Assembly: GCA_021734125.1 (NCBI GenBank)
Contig: JAIPJN010000003.1
Location: 1 to 43,063, forward strand
Length of the DNA stretch: 43,063 bases
Origin: Patescibacteria group bacterium
GTDB lineage: Bacteria > Patescibacteriota > Patescibacteriia > JAGPKW01
Reading direction: 5' to 3'
In this document: one piece after another, positions 28,386 to 36,029 of the stretch
Layout: every line of letters begins with the position of its first letter
Position numbering within the stretch: the stretch's first letter is position 1
Made by a program: the position numbers and the translations under genes
The notes under the pieces: generated by a model
The model's database searches: none
What the model saw: only the letters and a program-made list of their open reading frames with translations
What the model was told of the DNA's origin: nothing

Positions 28386-28460
28386 TGGGAAGTGGCCAAA
28401 TGGTAAGGCAGCTGGTTTTGGTCCAGAAGATTGGGGGTTCGATTCCCTCCTTCCCAGCCA
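28386..28460 (+). tRNA. tRNA-Gln(UUG), CCA encoded
   Basis: Acceptor tgggaag/cttccca, D arm gcc/ggc, anticodon loop ttttggt (TTG), T arm gggggttcgattccctc. Confidence 0.9.
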
Positions 28461-28569
28461 TTCTTCGTTTCTTAACGAACAAGGTGAGTTTTAGAACGAA
28501 GAATGTACTTCGTAGTCTTGTAAAGACGAAGAAGTACTAAGCTACGAATGGCACGGCCATTCTTTTTTT
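28459..28569 (+). ncRNA. Putative structured RNA or trailer directly 3' of tRNA-Gln, ending in a terminator
   Basis: cattcttcgtt(28459-28469)/aacgaagaatg(28495-28505); gtacttc/gaagtac with inner gtctt/aagac; terminator gaatggc acg gccattc + T-run. Confidence 0.5.
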
Positions 28570-28645
28570 ATTTATGATTTTGGGAAATAAATAGCTTTAG
28601 CTATTTATGTGAGGGATGAGAAAGGAATGGTCTAATTCAAAATAT

Positions 28646-28670
28646 GTAGGGGTCAGCGATCGCTGACCCT
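28646..28670. repeat. Type G palindrome (gtaggggtcagcgatcgctgaccct)
   Basis: 20-bp perfect palindrome gggtcagcgatcgctgaccc. Confidence 0.9.
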
Positions 28671-28720
28671 TTATTATTTATTAACAAAATAACCTTCTTT
28701 TAAGATAAAATAGTGCTAAA

Positions 28721-29596
28721 ATGAAAAATATAGATAAGAAAATAAATAAAATTATGAATTTTGAAAATATAAACCAAAGACCATTATCTCTAATAGATAA
28801 AAATGCAGAAAAAATAATTAAAAAATATCCAGATAGAATATCTGAAGATTCATTTTATGATATATATAAAGACTCTGAAATAAAAGCAGATAAAGAATAT
28901 GCATCAAGAATGGAAGAAGAGTTTAATAAAGATCAAAGCCAAGAATCTAAAGATGCAAAAAAAATAGCAGATGCTATAGAAATAGTAATAAATAATCACA
29001 TTGATCTTTCAAACTGGTTGGACTATGGAACATGCACATATAAAACAAGCAGATATGATGACATAAAAAATGGAATAGATACAATTCTTGAATTTATAAA
29101 TGAAGATAACAAAAATGATTCAACTTTTTTAGGAGTAGCGTTTGATATAACATATAAAAATGATGTTAGAGATAAATTTTTAAGAATAAAAAGAGAGATA
29201 GAAGAAAAAAAAATAAATAAAGTAAAGTATTTTCAATCAGAAGAAAGTAATTATAAGGGCCAAATTGAAAACATTCCCAGATTAATTATAGGTTTAGATA
29301 TAAAAACTGGAGAAGAATTAATAGAATTATTTCTTGAACTAGGAGGAAAGAAAAAACTAGGAAATCATTTTTTTCAATTTGAATTAATTGATGAATTATT
29401 ATACCAATTAGATACATTTATGAAATATGCAGAAAAAGTAAATAATCAAAATGCATATATATTATATAAAGAAATAAAAGAAAAAATTGAAGAAATACAA
29501 AAAGAAAAAGATAAATTAAATACTCCAGATAAAGATTATAGAAATGAATATTTTTATAATTTTTGTGATATTTGCGATAATATTTTTAATAGATAA
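28721..29596 (+). CDS. Hypothetical protein, 291 aa
   Basis: Long ORF with coiled-coil-like charged regions; motif SRYDDIKNGIDTILEF...FLGVAFDITY. Confidence 0.65.
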   Translation: MKNIDKKINKIMNFENINQRPLSLIDKNAEKIIKKYPDRISEDSFYDIYKDSEIKADKEYASRMEEEFNKDQSQESKDAKKIADAIEIVINNHIDLSNWLDYGTCTYKTSRYDDIKNGIDTILEFINEDNKNDSTFLGVAFDITYKNDVRDKFLRIKREIEEKKINKVKYFQSEESNYKGQIENIPRLIIGLDIKTGEELIELFLELGGKKKLGNHFFQFELIDELLYQLDTFMKYAEKVNNQNAYILYKEIKEKIEEIQKEKDKLNTPDKDYRNEYFYNFCDICDNIFNR

Positions 29597-29603
29597 AAAT
29601 GTA

Positions 29604-29637
29604 AAATACACCCTATATTAAAAGAGTGTATTTTTTT
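29604..29637. terminator. Bidirectional terminator between 28721 ORF and 42-aa ORF
   Basis: aaatacaccct ... agagtgtattt ttt. Confidence 0.65.
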
Positions 29638-29642
29638 AATTT

Positions 29643-29771
29643 TTAGTTTTCTTTTTCTTTTTCTTTCCTTATTTTTAAAGCTTGTTTATATCTCCTTCTC
29701 TTTTTTTTTCTAAAAATCCACATCCTTATTTTCCACTTTATTTTTTTAGGAAAAATTTTATAAATATCCAT
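29643..29771 (-). CDS. Small highly basic protein, 42 aa (not in ORF track)
   Basis: MDIYKIFPKKIKWKIRMWIFRKKKRRRYKQALKIRKEKEKEN*; SD aaaggaggtaaaaATG; TTGACA-17-TATTTT upstream. Confidence 0.55.
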   Translation of the reverse strand: MDIYKIFPKKIKWKIRMWIFRKKKRRRYKQALKIRKEKEKEN

Positions 29772-29841
29772 TTTTACCTCCTTTTCTATTAATTTTAATA
29801 GCTAAAAATAACACATAAACAAGAATATGTCAATATCTTAT

Positions 29842-29864
29842 GTAGGGGCGCACATTGTGCGCCC
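29842..29864. repeat. Type A palindrome
   Basis: gtaggggcgcacattgtgcgccc. Confidence 0.92.
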
Positions 29865-29907
29865 GTTTAATTTAAAAAATATTATTTTATTTATTAATTG
29901 GATGGGT

Positions 29908-29940
29908 GGAACAGGACGACCAACGTCGTCCTGTTCCTAC
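29908..29940. repeat. Type C palindrome
   Basis: ggaacaggacgac caac gtcgtcctgttcctac. Confidence 0.92.
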
Positions 29941-30060
29941 ATTATTTAATAATCAATATTATTTTAATAAACATAAATTTAACATTACAAAGCCACAAAT
30001 CTTTGACTAATCGGTTTTATTATGTAAAAATGAAAAAAATTAAATTAAGGAGGAATATAA

Positions 30061-30390
30061 ATGTTTAATAAACATAAAAAAAGTGTAGGTAAATGTAAAA
30101 CTAAAGAATTTGAACAAGAAATTTTTGGATATAATTACTACATAATAGACGAAAAAAACACTATTAGAATAATCTTCGGAAATTATAAAACAATGTTAAG
30201 AATAGATCAAAAAGTTTATATTTCCAAAGATCAGTTTGAATCTTTACCAGAAGGTCTTCTAGATAGGCAAAAAGTTGTCATAACTAGATTTAGAAAACCT
30301 TCTTATGAAGATCCAACAAATTCAATAGTAGAAGTGAGTTTTAATAATATAAAAAAATGGGTAAAACCTAGCAATATTAAAACTCATTAA
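30061..30390 (+). CDS. Hypothetical protein, 109 aa
   Basis: SD aaggaggaatataaATG, terminator downstream. Confidence 0.65.
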   Translation: MFNKHKKSVGKCKTKEFEQEIFGYNYYIIDEKNTIRIIFGNYKTMLRIDQKVYISKDQFESLPEGLLDRQKVVITRFRKPSYEDPTNSIVEVSFNNIKKWVKPSNIKTH

Positions 30391-30396
30391 AAAAAT

Positions 30397-30430
30397 AAAG
30401 ACTAGCTATATAAAGTAGCTAGTCTTTTTT
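30397..30430. terminator. Terminator between 109-aa and 51-aa ORFs
   Basis: aaagactagcta tataaag tagctagtcttt ttt, 12-bp arms. Confidence 0.85.
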
Positions 30431-30450
30431 AAAATTTTTGAAATAATAAA

Positions 30451-30606
30451 TTAAAAAAATAAAGGACAGTTTTTAGTTCCGTATGAAGGACAGTTTTTTG
30501 CTTTTACACAAAAATCTTTTTTTCTGTCTTCTTCAGGAAATTCACCTTTTGGTGGAAAATCCGGAGCTTGAAAAAACTCCCTGATTTTAAAAAGTATTTT
30601 TTTCAT
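30451..30606 (-). CDS. Small Cys/Pro-containing protein, 51 aa (not in ORF track)
   Basis: MKKILFKIREFFQAPDFPPKGEFPEEDRKKDFCVKAKNCPSYGTKNCPLFF*; SD taggaggaagaaATG; TTGACC-17-TATAAA upstream. Confidence 0.6.
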   Translation of the reverse strand: MKKILFKIREFFQAPDFPPKGEFPEEDRKKDFCVKAKNCPSYGTKNCPLFF

Positions 30607-30720
30607 TTCTTCCTCCTATAAAATTTTCTATAACATTTATACATTAATTTAAATAAAAGGTCAATATCCTTAAAATAAAGATGCAATTTTATATAATAAC
30701 ATCAATTTTTTAAATCAAAT

Positions 30721-30745
30721 GGAACGCGCCACGGCGCGTTCCCAC
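30721..30745. repeat. Type B palindrome
   Basis: ggaacgcgcc ac ggcgcgttcccac. Confidence 0.92.
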
Positions 30746-30803
30746 ATTCATAATATGCGTTCCCACATGTACAAATATGAATTATAAAATAAAACAAATT
30801 ATA

Positions 30804-32285
30804 TTAATTTTCAGGTCTCATTAATGGAAATAATACAACATCCCTTAAATTTTGCTGTTTTGTAAGAAGTGCAATAATTCTTTCAACTCCCATTCCCCAT
30901 CCAGAAACAGGCGGCATACCATATTCCATAGCTCTTATATAATCTTCATCTTTATTCATAGCTTCTTCATCCCCCATTCCTTTAGCTTCCATTTGTTTAT
31001 CAAACCTATCTGCTTGATCTATTGGGTCAGTAAGCTCAGAATAAGCATTTACAATTTCCCAACCATTAATAACAAGCTGAAATCTATCAGCTATATTAGG
31101 ATTATTATCATTTTTTCTAGCAAGAGGAGAAACATCAATAGGATGATTTATTAAAAATATAGGATTAATTAATTTTGGCCTTGATACAACTTTATATAAA
31201 GCATCAATTAAATTTCCCCTACCTAAAGAATCTATATCTTTAATTTCTATATTTTTGCTTTTAATTTCATTTTTTAAAGATTCTAAATCAGGAAATTTAT
31301 CAATATCAATAGAACAATCTTTAATTAAAAGATCTCTAAAAGAAACTTTTTTCCAAGGAGCAGAAAAATCAACTTCAACCAATTTACCGTCTCTATTTGG
31401 AATTTCTATTTTTAAATTCCCTTTTAATTTTTTAATTACAGAAGTTAGCATTTCTTCAGTAAATTTCATATTATCTTCAAAATTCCAATAAGCTGCATAA
31501 TGTTCTATCATAATAAAATCTTGCAAATGAGAAGGATCTGTCCCTTCATTTCTAAAACACCTAGCAAATTCTACAACTCTTTCATACCCTCCTATAATAG
31601 CTCTTTTTAAATATAATTCAGGAGCTATTCTTAAATGAACATCAATATCTAGCGCATTATGATGAGTGTTAAAAGGTTTAGCTAGAGCACCTGAAGCAGT
31701 ATTACATAAAATAGGTGTATTTATTTCTTCAAAATTATAATCTTTATAAAATTTTCTTAATTCCCAAATAAAATCATTTCTAAATTGAAATCTCTCTTTA
31801 GTTTCTGGATTCATTATTAAATCTAAATATCTTTGTCTATATTTTAATTCAGAATCAGAAACACCATGAAATTTATCAGGTAAAGGTCTTAACGCTTTTG
31901 ATAAAAAAGTAAAATCTTTTACTAATATAGAAATTTCACCTTTTTTAGTAACAAACATTTCACCATATAGACCAATAAAATCACCAATATTAACTAAATC
32001 AACAAAATTTTTATATTTATCTTCATCCAAATCATTTATAGTAAAAACAGCTTGAATTTTTCCAGTATAATCTTGAATCTGAATAAATGATATTTTTCCC
32101 ATATCTCTTTTTAAAACAACTCTACCAGCAGTTTGAGCTTTTTTTCCAATTTTAAAATTTTTTAATTCAAGACAATTATTTTTTTTATCAAATTTTTCAG
32201 CGTATGGTTTTATATCTTTATTTTCTAATTCTTTTATTTTATTTAATCTCACATTTCTTTCATTTTTTTCATTTTCAATATCCAT
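30804..32285 (-). CDS. lysS: Lysyl-tRNA synthetase (class II)
   Basis: RYLDLIMNPETKERFQFRN, EINTPIL...ASGALAKPFNTHHNALDIDVHLRIAPELYLKRAIIGGYERVVEFARCFRNEGTD. Confidence 0.95.
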   Translation of the reverse strand: MDIENEKNERNVRLNKIKELENKDIKPYAEKFDKKNNCLELKNFKIGKKAQTAGRVVLKRDMGKISFIQIQDYTGKIQAVFTINDLDEDKYKNFVDLVNIGDFIGLYGEMFVTKKGEISILVKDFTFLSKALRPLPDKFHGVSDSELKYRQRYLDLIMNPETKERFQFRNDFIWELRKFYKDYNFEEINTPILCNTASGALAKPFNTHHNALDIDVHLRIAPELYLKRAIIGGYERVVEFARCFRNEGTDPSHLQDFIMIEHYAAYWNFEDNMKFTEEMLTSVIKKLKGNLKIEIPNRDGKLVEVDFSAPWKKVSFRDLLIKDCSIDIDKFPDLESLKNEIKSKNIEIKDIDSLGRGNLIDALYKVVSRPKLINPIFLINHPIDVSPLARKNDNNPNIADRFQLVINGWEIVNAYSELTDPIDQADRFDKQMEAKGMGDEEAMNKDEDYIRAMEYGMPPVSGWGMGVERIIALLTKQQNLRDVVLFPLMRPEN

Positions 32286-32335
32286 AATTATGATTTTAAA
32301 AGTTAATGATATCTATATTATTAGCAGAATATAAG

Positions 32336-33931
32336 CTAAAAATCAATTTTTTTATTTAAAATATTTTTATCTAAATAAGTAATATAAACTATAATAAAGC
32401 CTATTCCTAGAGGATGATTTAAATATGGCGTAAAAAAGTTAACTACTAAAATAAATAAAAATGATAAAGTAAGTCCAAAAGCAACAATTCTATAATCCTC
32501 TTTTTTTATTTTATTTATATTTTTTATAGATAAATACAATAAAGCTAGTATAAAATATATAAAAATCAAAAATCCAAATATTCCAAATTTTAGTAATGTA
32601 TCAAAATAACCCCATTCTAAAGCGTAAGTTGTATACATACCCCCAACATTTTTTGCAACATTAGTAGGATCAGCACTTTCATAAGTTATTTTATATCCAA
32701 ATCCACCACCTAAAATAAAATTGTTTTTTATTTCTTCATAAAGTGGTTTAAGCATATTTATTCTAGACGACCCTGCAGCTTCTTGAGTCGGATTAGAAAG
32801 TCTTTCATTTAACCCTTTTGTAAAATTTGATGAAGATCCTGGAGGAAAATTAGTAAAAACAAATATAAATCCATAAGCTATTAAAAATGAAGTTATTCCG
32901 AGTAAAAATGTCCTAAAAAAAGAATAAAATAATTTACTTTTTTTATCTCTTATTATAAATAAAATGACAAAAATTGATATAAAAGAAGCAATAATTCCAA
33001 CCCAAAAACTTCTTGAAAAAGAAAGTATAGTGGAAATTGAAGCAAGAGTTAATAATAATATAAAGAGTTTATTTTTATCTGTTATTTTTTTTATTTTTAT
33101 CCTTGAATATGAAAATTTATAAGCAAAAATAGAAATTAAAAAAATAATCAATCCAGAAATATATATTTGAGATTGCATAAAAATTCTAGAAAAACCATAA
33201 GACATACTAGTAACTTCAGCTATTCCAAAATCAAAAAGCCAACTATAAAGATTTGATAAATAAAAAGGATTTACATGAGAAAAAATCCATAATAAAAATA
33301 AAGTAAAAAACATCAAAATCAAACTAGAAGCAACAGATAAAGATAATAAATCATAATAATCATCTTCTTTTTTAAATAAATCATAAAAAGGTAATAAATA
33401 TAGAAGAAATAAAAAACCATTCATATCAAAAAAAGTATCAGAAAAACCATTTCCATTTAATATTCCTAATATAAAAGCAAATAATAAAACAAGAAAAAAT
33501 ATGAAATAATATTTAAAAAATCTTGATTTTCTAAATGAAAAATAATTAATTTTTTTATTAACCAATAATTTTTGATCATTACTAAATTTATTATTAATAA
33601 TATCAATCAACAATTTTGAAAACCAAATTGATAAAATAATAACGAAAAATGCAATTCTTAAAGAAATTTGAAATCCAGAAAATTCAAAAAATAAAATATA
33701 ACCTTTAGAACTTATAATTAATTCAGCTAGAGCAATAAGCATACCTGCTTTTAGATTTTTATATGAAACTATAAAAAATATAATTACATAAACAAAAAAA
33801 GCTATATTATTAAAATCTTGATATAAATAAGCAATAAAAGAAAAAATTAAAGTTAAAACAGAAAATAATACAGTATAAGTAAAATAATCACTCTTAAAAA
33901 TTTTATTAATTGAAAGTTTTTCTAAAATCAT
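32336..33931 (-). CDS. O-antigen ligase/polymerase-like multi-TM protein
   Basis: About 12 hydrophobic segments, long loop with GGGFGYKITYES, SRSFWVGIIASF typical of Wzy_C proteins. Confidence 0.72.
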   Translation of the reverse strand: MILEKLSINKIFKSDYFTYTVLFSVLTLIFSFIAYLYQDFNNIAFFVYVIIFFIVSYKNLKAGMLIALAELIISSKGYILFFEFSGFQISLRIAFFVIILSIWFSKLLIDIINNKFSNDQKLLVNKKINYFSFRKSRFFKYYFIFFLVLLFAFILGILNGNGFSDTFFDMNGFLFLLYLLPFYDLFKKEDDYYDLLSLSVASSLILMFFTLFLLWIFSHVNPFYLSNLYSWLFDFGIAEVTSMSYGFSRIFMQSQIYISGLIIFLISIFAYKFSYSRIKIKKITDKNKLFILLLTLASISTILSFSRSFWVGIIASFISIFVILFIIRDKKSKLFYSFFRTFLLGITSFLIAYGFIFVFTNFPPGSSSNFTKGLNERLSNPTQEAAGSSRINMLKPLYEEIKNNFILGGGFGYKITYESADPTNVAKNVGGMYTTYALEWGYFDTLLKFGIFGFLIFIYFILALLYLSIKNINKIKKEDYRIVAFGLTLSFLFILVVNFFTPYLNHPLGIGFIIVYITYLDKNILNKKIDF

Positions 33932-33941
33932 TATATATAAA

Positions 33942-34838
33942 TTAAATTTTACCTTGTCCTCTTGGTTTTATTTTAAATATTTTTACCAAAAAAGACAAAA
34001 AGATACTAATAAAAGAAAAAATATAAATAAAAAAATATGGTATTTTAGAAAAATATTTCTTTGAATATATTTTCATACCCTTATTAAATCTTTTTTGTTT
34101 TTTTATAGATTCTACTTGATTAAAACTTCTTCCTTCATAATGAATAACTTCTGAAGTAGGAGTGTAAATTATTTTTTTTCCTAAATCATAAACTTTTTTA
34201 CAAAGATCTACATCCTCCCACCATAAAAAATAATCTAAATTCCAACCACCAATATTTTTTATAAAATTAGATCTTGCAAAAATGAATGCACCCATAATTT
34301 GATCTACTTTAGATTCTTTAGAATAATCAAAATCTGATAAAAAATATTTTTTAAAAAGCTTAGTTTTGCTAAATAAATGATGCAATTTAAGAAGTACACA
34401 AATGTTTATAATTGGAGTTGGTAATCCTTTTACGTTGTGCTGAATATCCCCTTCTTTATATTTTAATTTTGTGGTTGATAATACAATATCTTTTTCTTTA
34501 TCTTCCATAAAATTAAACATTTTATAAAAAGTATTTTCTGTAATTTCCATATCAGGGTTCATAAATAAAATATATTTACTATCTGATTTTTTAATACCTA
34601 TATTATTTCCTAAACTAAAACCATTATTTTTTTTAGTATCCAAAACTTCTAATAATCCTCTATTTATTTCATTTTTAAAATTTTCTTTCAACAAAAAAAC
34701 AGTATTATCAGAAGAATTATTATCTACAACAATAACTTTATAATCTAAATTTTTTGTAAAATTAAAAATAGATTGAAGATTTTTTATCAACAATGAAGAA
34801 ACGTTCCAAGTAACAATTATAGTATCTAAATCTCTCAT
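33942..34838 (-). CDS. Glycosyltransferase family 2
   Basis: DTIIVTWNVSSLLIKNLQSI..VIVVDNNSSDNT..FSLGNNIGIKKSDSKYILFMNPDMEI. Confidence 0.9.
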   Translation of the reverse strand: MRDLDTIIVTWNVSSLLIKNLQSIFNFTKNLDYKVIVVDNNSSDNTVFLLKENFKNEINRGLLEVLDTKKNNGFSLGNNIGIKKSDSKYILFMNPDMEITENTFYKMFNFMEDKEKDIVLSTTKLKYKEGDIQHNVKGLPTPIINICVLLKLHHLFSKTKLFKKYFLSDFDYSKESKVDQIMGAFIFARSNFIKNIGGWNLDYFLWWEDVDLCKKVYDLGKKIIYTPTSEVIHYEGRSFNQVESIKKQKRFNKGMKIYSKKYFSKIPYFFIYIFSFISIFLSFLVKIFKIKPRGQGKI

Positions 34839-35965
34839 TTTTTGTATATTTCAATAGTTTTCTTAGCTATTTTATTCCAATTTAATTCTTTTTCTGCAAA
34901 ATTATAAGCATTTTTAGAAATTTCATTTAATTTTGAAGAATTATTATAAATTTTTAAAATTTTATCTGCCAAATCTTTATAATCAGAAGTCTTAAAAGTA
35001 TAACCATTATATGAATCTATTATAATAGAAGTAAAAGCATTAAGAGATGATGTAATAACAGGTGTATTAAATGCAAAAGCAGTATGAATAGCTCCACTTT
35101 GATAAATATTTTTATACGGATAACAAGCTAAATCAGATGCATTAAAAAATTTAGAAATTTCATTTATTTTTATATATTCTGGGAATAAATAAAATCTGTC
35201 TTTTAAATCTTTATTTAATAAATCTAAAACATATTTATCTACAATTTTTCCAGAAATTAAAAGACAAATATTTTCAGGTAAATGAGATAAAGATTTAATT
35301 AAAACATCTAAACCTTTATAATTTCTTATATAACCAAAAAATAATATATAAAATTTATCTTCTGGTATTTCTAATAATTCCCTTGCTTCTTTTTTTGTGT
35401 AAATTTTATTAAAATCCCTAAAATTTAAATAATTTCCATGAGGTATTACGAAAATTTTTTCTTGCTTAATATCAAAAATATTAATAATATCTGTTTTTAT
35501 ATAATCTAAGTGAACTATAATTTTATTAAAAGAATTATAAAATTTTTTGTATTTTTTAAATAAATGGCTTTTTGAAAAACTTTTTAAATCATATTCTAAA
35601 GGAATTAAATCATGAACTGTAAATACTATAGGTTTTCTATAAAAAAACTTTAAACATTTTATAAAAAATGAATCAAATTTAACACTTATAGGCCATTGAA
35701 AATGTATAGTATCATATCTCCCAAATAAAGCAGTGAAAAAAATAATACAATAATTCCAAAATAACCTAATTAATTTATGAAATATATTTCTTGTATCTTC
35801 ATAAAGCAATGGACTTAAAGAACATTTTAATTTAAAAAAAGAATATTCAGAAATATCAGAAGTAAGTATTTTTACTTTATTATTATCAAAAAGCGCCTTA
35901 GCAAAAGAGGCAGTATAATGAAGAATACCACCAGATTTTAAGGTATTTATAATTAATATTTTCAT
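34835..35965 (-). CDS. Glycosyltransferase family 4 (group 1); TGA stop overlapping next gene start
   Basis: VFTVHDLIPLEYD, VIPHGNY, ILFFGYIRNYKGLDVLIKSL, YQSGAIHTAFAFNTPVITS. Confidence 0.88.
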   Translation of the reverse strand: MKILIINTLKSGGILHYTASFAKALFDNNKVKILTSDISEYSFFKLKCSLSPLLYEDTRNIFHKLIRLFWNYCIIFFTALFGRYDTIHFQWPISVKFDSFFIKCLKFFYRKPIVFTVHDLIPLEYDLKSFSKSHLFKKYKKFYNSFNKIIVHLDYIKTDIINIFDIKQEKIFVIPHGNYLNFRDFNKIYTKKEARELLEIPEDKFYILFFGYIRNYKGLDVLIKSLSHLPENICLLISGKIVDKYVLDLLNKDLKDRFYLFPEYIKINEISKFFNASDLACYPYKNIYQSGAIHTAFAFNTPVITSSLNAFTSIIIDSYNGYTFKTSDYKDLADKILKIYNNSSKLNEISKNAYNFAEKELNWNKIAKKTIEIYKK

Positions 35966-35994
35966 TTATAAATAATTTTATATAATATTTATCT

Positions 35995-36021
35995 GTAGTG
36001 GCCAGCTAGGCTTTCCACTAC
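35995..36021. repeat. Type F palindrome, diverged core
   Basis: gtagtgg ccagctaggctttc ccactac. Confidence 0.75.
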
Positions 36022-36029
36022 ATTATTTT

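Noticed and set aside
28587-28608. ataaatagct-tt-agctatttat inverted repeat downstream of the tRNA-Gln trailer
   Set aside because: AT-rich stem in a very AT-rich background, single copy, no U-tract or adjacent signal; not distinguishable from chance.
28651-28668. GCGATCGC in the type G palindrome as a HIP1-like site
   Set aside because: It occurs once and is explained by the GGYCAGNNATNNCTGRCC family; there is no genomic enrichment evidence in this window.
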